From Candidatus Gastranaerophilales bacterium (lineage in GTDB: Bacteria; Cyanobacteriota; Vampirovibrionia; Gastranaerophilales; Gastranaerophilaceae), in contig CALVBU010000001.1 in the NCBI GenBank assembly GCA_944325875.1, positions 310,001 through 374,000 of the forward strand: a stretch of DNA of 64,000 nucleotides, written 5' to 3'. The position numbers and the translations under genes are program-made. Shown in pieces: positions 17,627 to 26,458 of the stretch; the first letter of the stretch is position 1, and the number at the start of each line of letters is the position of its first letter. The notes beneath the pieces are model-generated. The model was given only the letters and a program-made list of their open reading frames with translations, did no database searches and had not been told where the DNA came from.

Positions 17627-18605
17627 AGAAATCCTTATCTTTGCAGAAGTAACAAGAGAGAATTATATTCATACAGTATTTTTTGAACTTGCAAACAAAG
17701 CTCAAGAACTTGCAAACAAGCTTGAAAATGCAGAAGTAAATGCCCTTTTAATTTCTAAACCCGGACTGGCTGAAGAATACAAAGAAGCATTTGAAAACAG
17801 TGGAATTAACAAAATTTATGCAATAGAGGATTCAAGATTTGAATCATATTGCACAGACTATTTTGCAAAAGCTGCAATTGACGTAATCAAAGAAGTAAAA
17901 CCTGAAATATTGCTAATAGGAGCAACACATCAGGGGCGAGATCTTGCACCGAGAATATCAACAGCATTGCACACAGGACTTACTGCTGATTGTACAGAAT
18001 TAGATATTAACGAAAAAGGACAGCTTGCTGCTACACGTCCGACATTTGGCGGACAACTTATGGCAACTATTCTTTGTAAAAACATGCCTCAAATGGCAAC
18101 TGTACGACCAAAAGTCTTTAAACCAGCTGAAAAAGATAATAGAAAACCCACTGAAATTATTTATAAAAATGTAGACCTTGAAAACATTCCAAGATGCGTA
18201 GAATTAATAGAATTTCAAAAGAAATTAACAAACAGCATAAATGAACTTGATAGCGCAGAAATTATTGTAGCTGGAGGCCGAGGTCTTAAAAATGCCGAAG
18301 GTTTTAAGCTTCTAAAAGAATTTGCAAATAAACTAGGTGCTGCTGTTGGAGCAAGTAGAGTTGCAGTAGAAATGGGGCTAGCTTCTCATGAAATGCAAAT
18401 AGGACAAACTGGAAAAACGGTTACTCCAAAACTATATATCGCCTGCGGAATATCAGGAGCTATTCAACACACAATTGGAATGAATAAATCTGATAGAATT
18501 ATTGCAATCAACACAGATGAAAAAGCTCCAATATTTGAAATAGCTGACTATGGAATAGTTGGAGATGCGTTTGAAATTTTACCTGAACTAATTAACAAGT
18601 TCTAA
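17619..18605 (+). CDS. etfA: Electron transfer flavoprotein alpha subunit
   Basis: A 328-residue EtfA. The C-terminal FAD domain shows AEIIVAGGRGLKNAEGF, VGASRVAVEMGLASHEMQIGQTGKTVTPKLYIACGISGAIQHTIGM and the terminal FEIADYGIVGDAFEILPELINKF. The N-terminal domain is normal, without an added ferredoxin domain. It forms a heterodimer with EtfB and passes electrons between an acyl-CoA or similar dehydrogenase and an acceptor. No dehydrogenase gene is adjacent, but an NfnA-like reductase is in the same operon. The stop overlaps the convergent XRE gene by 4 bases. Confidence 0.95.
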   Translation: MSKEILIFAEVTRENYIHTVFFELANKAQELANKLENAEVNALLISKPGLAEEYKEAFENSGINKIYAIEDSRFESYCTDYFAKAAIDVIKEVKPEILLIGATHQGRDLAPRISTALHTGLTADCTELDINEKGQLAATRPTFGGQLMATILCKNMPQMATVRPKVFKPAEKDNRKPTEIIYKNVDLENIPRCVELIEFQKKLTNSINELDSAEIIVAGGRGLKNAEGFKLLKEFANKLGAAVGASRVAVEMGLASHEMQIGQTGKTVTPKLYIACGISGAIQHTIGMNKSDRIIAINTDEKAPIFEIADYGIVGDAFEILPELINKF

Positions 18606-18847
18606 TCAGTATTATCAATATCTTTGACTAAAACTTCTAATTTAACATTCAAAGCCTGAGCTATTCGAAACAAGGTATATATTGTTGCGGACTTTTCTGC
18701 TCGCTCAATACAGCCTATAAAATTCCTTGCAGAATCTATTTTAAAAGCAAGCTCTTCTTGAGATAAACCTTGTTGCTGACGGAGTTTTTTTATATTTTTT
18801 CCTAAATTTTTAAGAATTATTTTTTTTGAAGCATCAGATTGACTCAT
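18602..18847 (-). CDS. Single-domain XRE/Cro-C1 regulator, cassette 2
   Basis: An 81-residue HTH_3 protein: LGKNIKKLRQQQGLSQEELAFKIDSARNFIGCIERAEKSATIYTLFRIAQALNVKLEVLV is a full XRE domain, with short tails only. The start codon touches the left operator repeat, and AGGTGG just upstream on the minus strand can act as ribosome site while also being part of that repeat, so bound regulator would sit on its own translation start region. It is divergent from the cassette 2 prepilin with 68 bases between the start codons. Confidence 0.85.
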   Translation of the reverse strand: MSQSDASKKIILKNLGKNIKKLRQQQGLSQEELAFKIDSARNFIGCIERAEKSATIYTLFRIAQALNVKLEVLVKDIDNTD

Positions 18848-18896
18848 ACCACCTATTGTGGTACATTATTTTACGAGTTACTACCACCTATAGGTG
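18847..18896. promoter_or_regulatory. Cassette 2 operator pair and pilin promoter
   Basis: Two inverted repeats: TACCAC-CTATT-GTGGTA (18847-18863) and the palindrome CACCTATAGGTG (18885-18896). The decamer TACCACCTAT is directly repeated at 18847 and 18882. A candidate pilin promoter is TTGTGG (18856-18861), 17 bases, TACTAC (18879-18884): operator 1 covers the -35 and operator 2 begins at the end of the -10. Confidence 0.6.
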
Positions 18897-18915
18897 TCAT
18901 AGAGGTTGAAAGAAT

Positions 18916-19557
18916 ATGAATAAAGGTTTCACTTTAGCAGAAGTATTGATTACTTTAGGTATAATAGGCATTGTAGCAGCAATGACTCTTCCTAATATTC
19001 TAGGAAACTATAGAAAAAAAACTGTAGAGACAAGATTGCAAAGATTTTATTCTGTTGCAAATAATGCACTAAAAGCATCCGAAGCTGAAAATGAAAGTTG
19101 GGATTTTTGGTATTTTGAGACAAACGCAAATGTTATTAACACTAAAAAATGGTATGATACATACCTAGCAAAATATTGGAAAACTGTAAAAGTTGAAGTT
19201 CTAAATGAAGGTTTTGTTGTAGCCTACTTTCCTGATGGAAGCTTATGTGTTATAAAATCCGGCTTCGACTACTTTTATTATCCTGAAGGGAAAAACTTTT
19301 CAGAATTAAAATTCAGACAAAGAACAAAATATATGGGGAAAACATTATTTGTATTCAGTTTTCACCCTGATCAAAAAACAGATGATATGCATTATAAAAA
19401 AGGAATTGAACCATATGGTTCTTCAAAATCAGATTTATACGCAGATCCTTTATACGGTTGTAATAACAATAATCCTACAGGAGGAGCTGCTTTTTGTACA
19501 CAAATAATAGCAAAAAACGGCTGGAAAATTCCGGAGAATTACCCATTTAAATTTTAG
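18916..19557 (+). CDS. Prepilin-like protein, cassette 2
   Basis: A 213-residue prepilin: MNKG leader, FTLAEVLITLG with Glu +5, hydrophobic helix, then KTVETRLQRFYSVANNALKASEAENESWDFW. The DVNG-PN-G-D-F motif of its paralogs is reduced to a short YYPEGKNFSELKF region. The C-terminus CTQIIAKNGWKIPENYPFKF matches the W-K-x-YP-x-K end of cassettes 1 and 4. GAGG lies upstream of ATG. The alternation with unrelated genes (etfA before, purA after) marks it as an inserted module with its XRE partner. Confidence 0.88.
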   Translation: MNKGFTLAEVLITLGIIGIVAAMTLPNILGNYRKKTVETRLQRFYSVANNALKASEAENESWDFWYFETNANVINTKKWYDTYLAKYWKTVKVEVLNEGFVVAYFPDGSLCVIKSGFDYFYYPEGKNFSELKFRQRTKYMGKTLFVFSFHPDQKTDDMHYKKGIEPYGSSKSDLYADPLYGCNNNNPTGGAAFCTQIIAKNGWKIPENYPFKF

Positions 19558-19624
19558 ATGAAAGTTTGGTTTCTTTATGCTAAAATAAATCAGTAAATGA
19601 CCTAAAAAATAGGAAGGATATGGT

Positions 19625-20899
19625 ATGAATAAAGTTGTAGTTGGAGCTCAATGGGGCGATGAAGGAAAAGCAAAAATTACTGATTTATTAGCTCAAGATG
19701 CTGATTTAATTATCAGATATCAAGGCGGTTGTAACGCTGGTCACACAGTTGTTGCACATAATAAGACATTTAAGTTTCACCTTATACCATCAGGTATTCT
19801 TTACGGAAACAAAACTTGTTTTATCGGTGCTGGAACTGTTATTTTACCTGAGGCTTTTGACAAGGAAGTAAAAGAACTTATCGAACAGGGTATTGATGTT
19901 TCTGGCCTAAAAGTAAGCCCGCTAGCATCAATTACAATGCCTTACCACACAGAAGTTGACGGATACAGCGAAGACAATGCTAAAAAAGGAAAAATCGGAA
20001 CAACTAAAAAAGGTATAGGACCTACATATACTGATAAAGTTGCTCGCTTCGGTTTAAAAATTGAAGATTTATATTCACCTGAAGCTTTAAACGAAAAACT
20101 TGATGTTATCCTACCTTTAAAAAATAAGACATTAGAAAAAGTTTACGGACTCCAACCATATTCAAAAGAATGCGTTCTAGCTTTATGCGAAAAATACGCA
20201 GAAATATTTAGACCTTATGTATGCTTTGATTGGCAAGAAATGCTAAATAACTCAAAGAAAAATCAAATTCTTTTTGAAGGTGCACAAGGTGTTATGTTAG
20301 ACGTAGATTACGGAACTTATCCATTTGTAACATCCTCAAATCCAATTGGGGGAGGCGCATGCACAGGCTCAGGTTACGGTCCTAAAATGATTGACGAAGT
20401 AATTGGGGTTGCAAAAGCATACGTAACTCGTGTCGGAGAAGGTCCTTTTGTTACAGAATTAACGGATGAAACTGGTAATAAAATTAGAGAAATAGGGCAT
20501 GAATTCGGCGTTACAACAGGCAGACCTCGCCGTTGCGGATGGTTTGATGCCGTTACAATGAAATATGCTGTACTTGTTGGTGGACTTACGTCAGTTGCAC
20601 TAACAAAAATTGATGTATTTGATACATTTGATGAAATTAAAGTATGTACAGCATATAAAGATACAAGAACCGGAGAAATATATAAATCATACCCTACAAA
20701 TGTTTATATTCATAAATATTTGGAACCCGTATACGAAACTCATAAGGGTTGGGGTGAAAATGTTTCAGCTATCCGTGAATATTCACAACTTCCGGAAAAT
20801 TGTAAAAAATATCTGGCAAGGTTAGAAGAATTGTTAGAAGTACCTATTTCAATAGTTAGTGTAGGTCCTGATAGAGAACAAACAATATTTAGAAAATAA
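19625..20899 (+). CDS. purA: Adenylosuccinate synthetase
   Basis: A 424-residue GTP-dependent ligase joining IMP and aspartate in AMP synthesis. It has the GAQWGDEGKAKITDLL phosphate loop (residues 7-22), RYQGGCNAGHTVV, GIGPTYTDKVAR, LFEGAQGVMLDVDYGTYPFVTSSNP and TTGRPRRCGWFD. The usual glycine after the catalytic-loop lysine is alanine here (A16 in GDEGKAK), a substitution I believe occurs in other lineages. Upstream is TATGC-TAAAAT, an extended -10. A clean terminator follows. Confidence 0.97.
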   Translation: MNKVVVGAQWGDEGKAKITDLLAQDADLIIRYQGGCNAGHTVVAHNKTFKFHLIPSGILYGNKTCFIGAGTVILPEAFDKEVKELIEQGIDVSGLKVSPLASITMPYHTEVDGYSEDNAKKGKIGTTKKGIGPTYTDKVARFGLKIEDLYSPEALNEKLDVILPLKNKTLEKVYGLQPYSKECVLALCEKYAEIFRPYVCFDWQEMLNNSKKNQILFEGAQGVMLDVDYGTYPFVTSSNPIGGGACTGSGYGPKMIDEVIGVAKAYVTRVGEGPFVTELTDETGNKIREIGHEFGVTTGRPRRCGWFDAVTMKYAVLVGGLTSVALTKIDVFDTFDEIKVCTAYKDTRTGEIYKSYPTNVYIHKYLEPVYETHKGWGENVSAIREYSQLPENCKKYLARLEELLEVPISIVSVGPDREQTIFRK

Positions 20900-20903
20900 A
20901 ATA

Positions 20904-20930
20904 AAAAGACCCTACTTAATAGGGTCTTTT
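20904..20930 (+). terminator. purA terminator
   Basis: AAAAGACCCT (20904-20913) pairs perfectly with AGGGTCTTTT (20921-20930) around a 7-base loop, ending in a T run. Confidence 0.92.
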
Positions 20931-21019
20931 ATTTTATAATTATGAATAAATTCATTGAAAATCTACACTCAATAGCAATTTTTCCACAACTTGTGTTTTT
21001 ATAATATTGTAGGTATTTT

Positions 21020-23812
21020 ATGCTCAATATAAATCCATTTTATAAAACAGGTATTCCAAATCTAAAACCGCCTTTATCTCAGTCACAAAAGAAAATTGAG
21101 GAGAAGGCTCAATGTAATGAAATCGCAGAAGTAACACCTGACTACAACATAAAAACTCCTATAAGTTATAAAAAACTTGAAGAAATAGATTTACCATTCA
21201 ATACAAAAGCTCATCTTTATAAACTTTCAAATGGACAAAGAATAGCTATTATACCCAATGAAGGTCAAACAGTTGTTAAAACCTACGTAAATACAGGCTC
21301 AATGAACGAACCTGATAATGTCCGAGGAATAAGCCATTATATTGAGCATAACCTGTTTAATGGCTCTGATGGACTTGATGCCGGAGAATTCTTTAAAAAG
21401 ACTGATGAAATGGGAGCTAGTACAAACGCTAGCACAAGTTTTGCTGAAACAAACTATTTCATTAAATCATATCTTTTAAATGACGGCGACTTAGAAAAGA
21501 AAATTAAAATTCACGCCTCAATGCTTGAATCTCCAAAGTTTGCTGTTGATATGTTGGAAAAAGAAAAAGGAATTGTTAATTCTGAAATTAACATGATTAC
21601 ATCAAACCCTGAAAACATAGGATTTAACAGAACAATAAAAAATCTTTTTAACATCAATAGCAAATCCTCAGACTTAATTGCAGGAACTACAGACAACATA
21701 ACCAATTTAAGCAAACAGGATGTTGTAGATTATTTTAATAAAAATTACTATCCTGCAAACATGGTAACTGTAATATCAGGTGACGTAAAACCTGATGAGA
21801 CAATGAAACTTGTTGCAAAATATTTCACATCAACAAAAGCTCCACAAAACAATCGTCATTTTGAAGATTTAAAACCAATAGAAAAACCTGTAAGAGAAGA
21901 TATTATATCAGATAAAGCAGTATCCACATTTGTTTCAATGGGATTTGCAGGACCTGAAAATAACAATACAAAAGATAGAATTCTTCTTCAGGCATTTCTT
22001 GAACTTTTACTTACCTCACCGGCAATTACTCAATATACAAATCCACTCAATATAAAAGTTTTTGCAAATGACGAAAAAATAAGTACACAATACAATGCGC
22101 CACGTGCACTTGTACTTTCGGCAAATACTAATGAAGAAAATTCGGAAAAGTTATTAAAAATTTTATATCAACAAATTACAAACAGACAAAATATAAATTT
22201 GACAGATGATGAAATGCAAATTATAAAAAAACGCATGCTTAAATATTTGTCTGACAATTTTGAATATTCTGAGAACATGAATAACCTTGTTGGTGAAGCA
22301 CTTTTAGAAAATAATATTGAATCAATTAAAGATTACGAAAAGATTATCAATAATCTAACAGCAGAAGATTTCAAAAATATTGCGAAAAAGTACTTTGACT
22401 TAAATAAAACTGCAATTACAATCGTACACCCTCAAGAAGCTAATAATATTAAAGAAAATTATACAAAAGCACAAAAGCTTTCATTCACAGGAAGAAGCCA
22501 AGTTATAAATTTGAATAATGTTGAAGAATACAACATCTCTCCAAATAATATGAAACTTGTATTAAATAATACAAAAACACCTAACTCATCATTCAAAATT
22601 ACCTTTAGTTGTGACAATCCTGTAAAAACAGATAAACCGGCAACAGCATTTATCTTGGATAGCTTACTAAATGAAGGCTCACTATTCAGAAATAAGACCG
22701 TATTTTCAACTGATAACGCAAAAAAAGCTATTACAGAAGACTTTGTTGCAACAGACAAGACAATTAGTGCAAACGCAGACTGCAACGCCAGTGATTTAAA
22801 AACTGCAATAACAAATGCTAAAGAAGTCCTTTTAAGTCCACGTTTTACTGAAACAGTACTAAATGATGTGAAAAATAACTTAAAAGATGATTTGTCACGT
22901 GCTGAAAAAACTCCTTATAACAAATTAAACAAAGAACTACATCAAGGCACTTTATATGGATACACAAATGAAGAAATCTTGAATAGCATAGACAAAGTAA
23001 CACTTGCTGATGTTAAAGCTCTTTATAATCAAATTATAAATAATTCAAAAATGTCACTTGTGATATCTGCACCATTCAAACAAAATCCAGCCCTAAAAAA
23101 ACAAGTATTCAAAGAAGCATCACTTTTCCCAAATGCAAAAGAATATAACACTTTAAAATTTGAAAATTATACTCCGCAAAAAGAAACAAAAGTTCTAACA
23201 GATATACATAATAAAAACCAAGCTCAAATTATTATGGCTTATAAATTTAAATCAAATGACAACCTAAAAGATATAACAACACTTGAACTGTTAAATGCAA
23301 TCTTAGGCGGAAGTCCTTCCTCAAGACTCTTCTCAGATCTTCGTGAAGAACAAAAACTTGCATACTCTGTTCACTCAAAGTTAGACAAAGTATACGATAC
23401 AAGAGCAATTCATCTTATAATAGGTACAACTACTGAAAATAAAGAAACAGGTGAAGTAAGTTACGACAACCTCCAAAAATCAATAGAAGGATTTAAAAAA
23501 CATATTCAAAAACTCAAAACTGAAAAAGTTTCTGAAAAAGAATTAGCGAGTGCAAAACTTGCCCTCAAAAATGAATTGCTTGAACAAAACGAAAGCGGCG
23601 CTGATAAAACTGAAACTTTAAATTACAGCTTATCTTCAGGTTATGGACTAACACGTGAAAATAAGCTGCTTGAAATGATTGATACAATTACTGCCGATGA
23701 TATTTACAATGCTGCAAACTATATTTTTAAAGAAAAGCCTGTATACTCAATAGTAGCAACAGAAAATACACTTAAAGCTAACGAAAAATATTTAAATTCA
23801 TTAACTGCATAG
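21020..23812 (+). CDS. Two-lobed M16 family metallopeptidase
   Basis: A 930-residue protein with two M16 repeats. The active lobe carries HYIEH (H106, E109, H110) in GISHYIEHNLFNGSDG. The second, inactive-type lobe starts near residue 500 and keeps the LNAILGGSPSSRLFSDLREEQKLAYSV segment. The linker carries KLSFTG (F489-G491), a lineage-type motif noted elsewhere in this window. The first 50 residues are a polar tail, not a signal peptide. The -10 TATAAT (21000-21005) lies close upstream and CACAA-C-TTGTG (20985-20995) is an inverted repeat over the promoter spacer. Likely an oligopeptidase; substrate unknown. Confidence 0.88.
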   Translation: MLNINPFYKTGIPNLKPPLSQSQKKIEEKAQCNEIAEVTPDYNIKTPISYKKLEEIDLPFNTKAHLYKLSNGQRIAIIPNEGQTVVKTYVNTGSMNEPDNVRGISHYIEHNLFNGSDGLDAGEFFKKTDEMGASTNASTSFAETNYFIKSYLLNDGDLEKKIKIHASMLESPKFAVDMLEKEKGIVNSEINMITSNPENIGFNRTIKNLFNINSKSSDLIAGTTDNITNLSKQDVVDYFNKNYYPANMVTVISGDVKPDETMKLVAKYFTSTKAPQNNRHFEDLKPIEKPVREDIISDKAVSTFVSMGFAGPENNNTKDRILLQAFLELLLTSPAITQYTNPLNIKVFANDEKISTQYNAPRALVLSANTNEENSEKLLKILYQQITNRQNINLTDDEMQIIKKRMLKYLSDNFEYSENMNNLVGEALLENNIESIKDYEKIINNLTAEDFKNIAKKYFDLNKTAITIVHPQEANNIKENYTKAQKLSFTGRSQVINLNNVEEYNISPNNMKLVLNNTKTPNSSFKITFSCDNPVKTDKPATAFILDSLLNEGSLFRNKTVFSTDNAKKAITEDFVATDKTISANADCNASDLKTAITNAKEVLLSPRFTETVLNDVKNNLKDDLSRAEKTPYNKLNKELHQGTLYGYTNEEILNSIDKVTLADVKALYNQIINNSKMSLVISAPFKQNPALKKQVFKEASLFPNAKEYNTLKFENYTPQKETKVLTDIHNKNQAQIIMAYKFKSNDNLKDITTLELLNAILGGSPSSRLFSDLREEQKLAYSVHSKLDKVYDTRAIHLIIGTTTENKETGEVSYDNLQKSIEGFKKHIQKLKTEKVSEKELASAKLALKNELLEQNESGADKTETLNYSLSSGYGLTRENKLLEMIDTITADDIYNAANYIFKEKPVYSIVATENTLKANEKYLNSLTA

Positions 23813-24013
23813 TTATTTTTCAAAAATTTCTTTAAATGTAGTTGCAATAGATACAATTGCAGCAACACCTACGGCAATATAAATAATTCTTGCAAATAAA
23901 GTCATATCACCTAATAAAAGTGCAACTAAATTAAAGTTAAAAATTCCTACTAATCCCCAATTTAAAGCACCAATAATTATCAAAAGATAAGAAATAATTT
24001 TTAAAGCTCGCAT
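23813..24013 (-). CDS. DUF378 small membrane protein
   Basis: A 66-residue protein with two membrane helices: ISYLLIIIGALNWGLVGIF and a second near residues 40-60. The signature IGALNWGLVG is typical of DUF378 (YuzA-like). GGAG precedes ATG 24013. It is convergent with the M16 gene with no gap between stops. Function unknown in the family. Confidence 0.9.
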   Translation of the reverse strand: MRALKIISYLLIIIGALNWGLVGIFNFNLVALLLGDMTLFARIIYIAVGVAAIVSIATTFKEIFEK

Positions 24014-24107
24014 ATTAAAATTCTCCTTTCAACAAGATTATTACAAATTTTTAAAAGGAATACATTAGAAAAAAGGCTATAATAAACCTGTTCAATATGC
24101 CAAACAT

Positions 24108-24413
24108 TTAAAATAGCATTTTATATATTAATCTAACCAAATCATCATCTTTTTCTAATTTTTTAAAGATTTTTTTACGTAAAAGTGAAATATCTTGTAA
24201 ATGTTCATAAAGAAAGAGTTCTGATATACTTATTTGAAATACTTCTAATAGTTTTTCCAAAGTTTTTAGTCTTGGGAAAGTCTCCCCGTTTTCAAGTTTT
24301 ATTATATTTCTAGTATCAATATCAATAAGCTCAGCCAATTTTTCCTGCGTAAGATTTTTTTCTTTACGAAGCTCTTTAATTCTTTTACCTAGTAAATCTT
24401 TTATATCCTGCAT
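24108..24413 (-). CDS. XRE/Cro-C1 regulator with short C-terminal extension, cassette 3
   Basis: A 101-residue protein. LGKRIKELRKEKNLTQEKLAELIDIDTRNIIKLENGETFPRLKTLEKLLEVFQISISELF is the XRE domain (about residues 8-67). About 34 further residues, basic and hydrophobic, follow and may mediate dimerisation. AGGAG lies before the ATG. It is divergent from the cassette 3 prepilin with about 130 bases between them, containing two matched 17-bp operators. Confidence 0.87.
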   Translation of the reverse strand: MQDIKDLLGKRIKELRKEKNLTQEKLAELIDIDTRNIIKLENGETFPRLKTLEKLLEVFQISISELFLYEHLQDISLLRKKIFKKLEKDDDLVRLIYKMLF

Positions 24414-24460
24414 TAAAACTCCTTTAAATAAAATTATATTATTTTTTTTCGTAAGTTATT

Positions 24461-24530
24461 ATGATTTTAAAAATCATTTAGAATTGACAAAAGTGACAAT
24501 ATAAGCCATAATAATGATGTAAAATATCAT
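24461..24530. promoter_or_regulatory. Cassette 3 pilin promoter bracketed by two 17-bp operators
   Basis: Two sites with the same frame ATGAT-N7-ATCAT: 24461-24477 (centre TTTAAAA, giving a 7-bp-arm inverted repeat) and 24514-24530 (centre GTAAAAT). Between them is a good sigma-70 promoter, TTGACA (24484-24489), 17 bases, CATAAT (24507-24512), reading toward the pilin. The start site would fall near 24519 inside the second operator. Matching size and half-sites make this the clearest operator pair besides cassette 5. Confidence 0.75.
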
Positions 24531-24545
24531 TTTTTGGAGGAAGAT

Positions 24546-25277
24546 ATGAAAAATAAAAAGGCATTTACATTGGCTGAAGTATTAATTACTTTAGGGATAA
24601 TAGGAGTAATTGCAGCAATGACACTGCCAACCTTAGTTCAAAAGCAGCAAGAAAAAGCTACTGTAACAGCATTAAAAAAATTCTACTCCACAATATCCCA
24701 AGCCTACCTTTTTGCAATAAATGAAAAAGGAACCGTTGATAATTGGGGTTTTACAACAGGAAAAGCAAAAGAACTTCTTACAACAATAAAACCATACCTA
24801 AATTTTATAAAATACTGTGAAGTAGGTGAAAAATGCCATCCAGCAGAAAATGTAGTTTTTCGTAATGGCACAACTTATATAAATGAAATCTTTAATCCTA
24901 TAAACGAAGCTCGAGTATCGGCAATTCTCTCGGATGGTAGTATTATTGGAGCATATTTACAAAGCCCTGACTGTAGTATAGTATATGGAAATAATAAAGC
25001 CCTTTCAAATGTATGTGGTGAATACATGATTGATATAAATGGAGGGAAAAAACCTAATCAATATGGGAAAGACATATTTATATTCAATATAACAAAATAT
25101 GGTATTATACCAAATGGTACAGAAAATTATACGTTTAATAAATATAACTTTAATGACGGATGTCTAAATAAAACTTCAGAAGGTTTTGGATGTACAGCTT
25201 GGGTTATTTACAATGAAAACACTGATTATTTAAAATGCGATTATTTAGCTTGGAATGGAATGAAAAAATGTAAATAA
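24546..25277 (+). CDS. Prepilin-like protein, cassette 3
   Basis: A 243-residue prepilin. The leader MKNKKA has alanine, not glycine, at -1, a change prepilin peptidases can tolerate, followed by FTLAEVLITLG. The globular part has DINGGKKPNQYGKDIFIF and four or more cysteines in spaced pairs (CEVGEKC, CSIV, CGEY, CLN, CTAW, CDY, CK), suggesting disulfides after export. I use ATG 24546, four codons after an in-frame TTG, because GGAGGA (24537-24542) is ideally placed. A bidirectional terminator separates it from gap. Confidence 0.88.
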   Translation: MKNKKAFTLAEVLITLGIIGVIAAMTLPTLVQKQQEKATVTALKKFYSTISQAYLFAINEKGTVDNWGFTTGKAKELLTTIKPYLNFIKYCEVGEKCHPAENVVFRNGTTYINEIFNPINEARVSAILSDGSIIGAYLQSPDCSIVYGNNKALSNVCGEYMIDINGGKKPNQYGKDIFIFNITKYGIIPNGTENYTFNKYNFNDGCLNKTSEGFGCTAWVIYNENTDYLKCDYLAWNGMKKCK

Positions 25278-25297
25278 AAACAATAAATTAAAACAAA

Positions 25298-25325
25298 AAA
25301 AGACCCCTCAAACGAGAGGTCTTTT
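25298..25325. terminator. Bidirectional terminator between pilin 3 and gap
   Basis: AAAAGACC pairs with GGTCTTTT, extended by CTC/GAG around AAAC. A run on the left and T run on the right serve both convergent genes. Confidence 0.88.
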
Positions 25326-25345
25326 ATTTATTATAATTTTAAAAA

Positions 25346-26350
25346 TTATAATTTTTCAGCAACCATCAAAGTAGTTTCAGCTAAACGAGTTGAATAACCC
25401 ATTTCGTTGTCATACCAAGAAATGATTTTAACTTGGTTTCCGCCCATTACACGAGTTAATAGAGCATCAACTGTAGATGATTGAGAAGTACCAACGTAGT
25501 CAGAAGATACAAGTGGTTCTTCAGTGTAGCAAAGAACGTGTCCATCAGCACCTTCTTTTAATGCTGCGTTAACTTCTTCAACAGTAACATCTTTTGAAAG
25601 TTCAAATACAACGTCAACTAATGAAACGTCTGGAGTAGGAACTCTCATTGCGAAACCGTCCAATTTACCTTTTAATTGAGGTAATACAAGAGCAACAGCT
25701 TTAGCAGCACCAGTTTTTGTAGGAACGATGTTTAAAGCACCAGCTCTAGCACGACGTGGATCTTTGTGTCCAGCATCAAGGATTCTTTGGTCACCAGTAT
25801 AAGAGTGAACTGTTGTCATCAAACCTTTAACGATACCGAATTTTTCATCGATAACTTTAGCTACAGGAGCTAAGCAGTTTGTTGTACAAGAAGCCATTGA
25901 AATTACATTGTGTTTAGCTGGATCATATTCTTTATCGTTAACGCCTAAAACGATAGTTTTATCTTCGTTTGTAGCAGGAGCTGAAATGATAACTTTTTTA
26001 GCACCAGCTGCGATGTGAGCTTTAGCTTTTTCAGCATCTGTAAAGAAACCAGTTGATTCAACAACAACTTCAACACCTAGATCTTTCCAAGGTAATTGAG
26101 CTGGATCTTTTTCTGCGAAGAATTTAATTTTTTTACCGTTTACAATGATACCTTCATCATAAGCTTCTACAGTACCATCAAATTTACCCATAACTGAGTC
26201 ATATTTGAAAATACGAGCAGCATCTTCAGGTTTTAGACCTGGGTCATTGATTGCTACATAATTAATTTTGTCAAAAATACCTTCTCTGATAGCGGCTCTT
26301 AAAGTGTTACGGCCGATTCTACCAAAACCGTTAATTGCTACATTTACCAT
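25346..26350 (-). CDS. gap: Glyceraldehyde-3-phosphate dehydrogenase, type I
   Basis: A 334-residue NAD-dependent GAPDH of glycolysis. It starts MVNVAINGFGRIGRNTLRA (Rossmann fold). The catalytic cysteine is in ISMASCTTNCLAPVAKV, TVHSYTGDQRILDAGHKDPRRARAGALNIVPT follows, and the C-terminus WYDNEMGYSTRLAETTL is intact. The sequence has visibly more optimised codons and slightly higher GC than its neighbours, as expected for a highly expressed gene. Pilin cassettes 3 and 4 flank it on either side. Confidence 0.97.
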   Translation of the reverse strand: MVNVAINGFGRIGRNTLRAAIREGIFDKINYVAINDPGLKPEDAARIFKYDSVMGKFDGTVEAYDEGIIVNGKKIKFFAEKDPAQLPWKDLGVEVVVESTGFFTDAEKAKAHIAAGAKKVIISAPATNEDKTIVLGVNDKEYDPAKHNVISMASCTTNCLAPVAKVIDEKFGIVKGLMTTVHSYTGDQRILDAGHKDPRRARAGALNIVPTKTGAAKAVALVLPQLKGKLDGFAMRVPTPDVSLVDVVFELSKDVTVEEVNAALKEGADGHVLCYTEEPLVSSDYVGTSQSSTVDALLTRVMGGNQVKIISWYDNEMGYSTRLAETTLMVAEKL

Positions 26351-26458
26351 AAGTTTTTACTCCTTCTTATTCTGTAAATCTATAACATGTACTTTATATC
26401 ATCAACAAAAAAACTAATCAATAGGTTTAGGACGTTTGAATTATTAAGAAAAAATTAA

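Noticed and set aside
19625-20899. PurA as inactive because GDEGKGK is GDEGKAK
   Set aside because: All other motifs are intact, and I believe alanine at this position occurs in other lineages.
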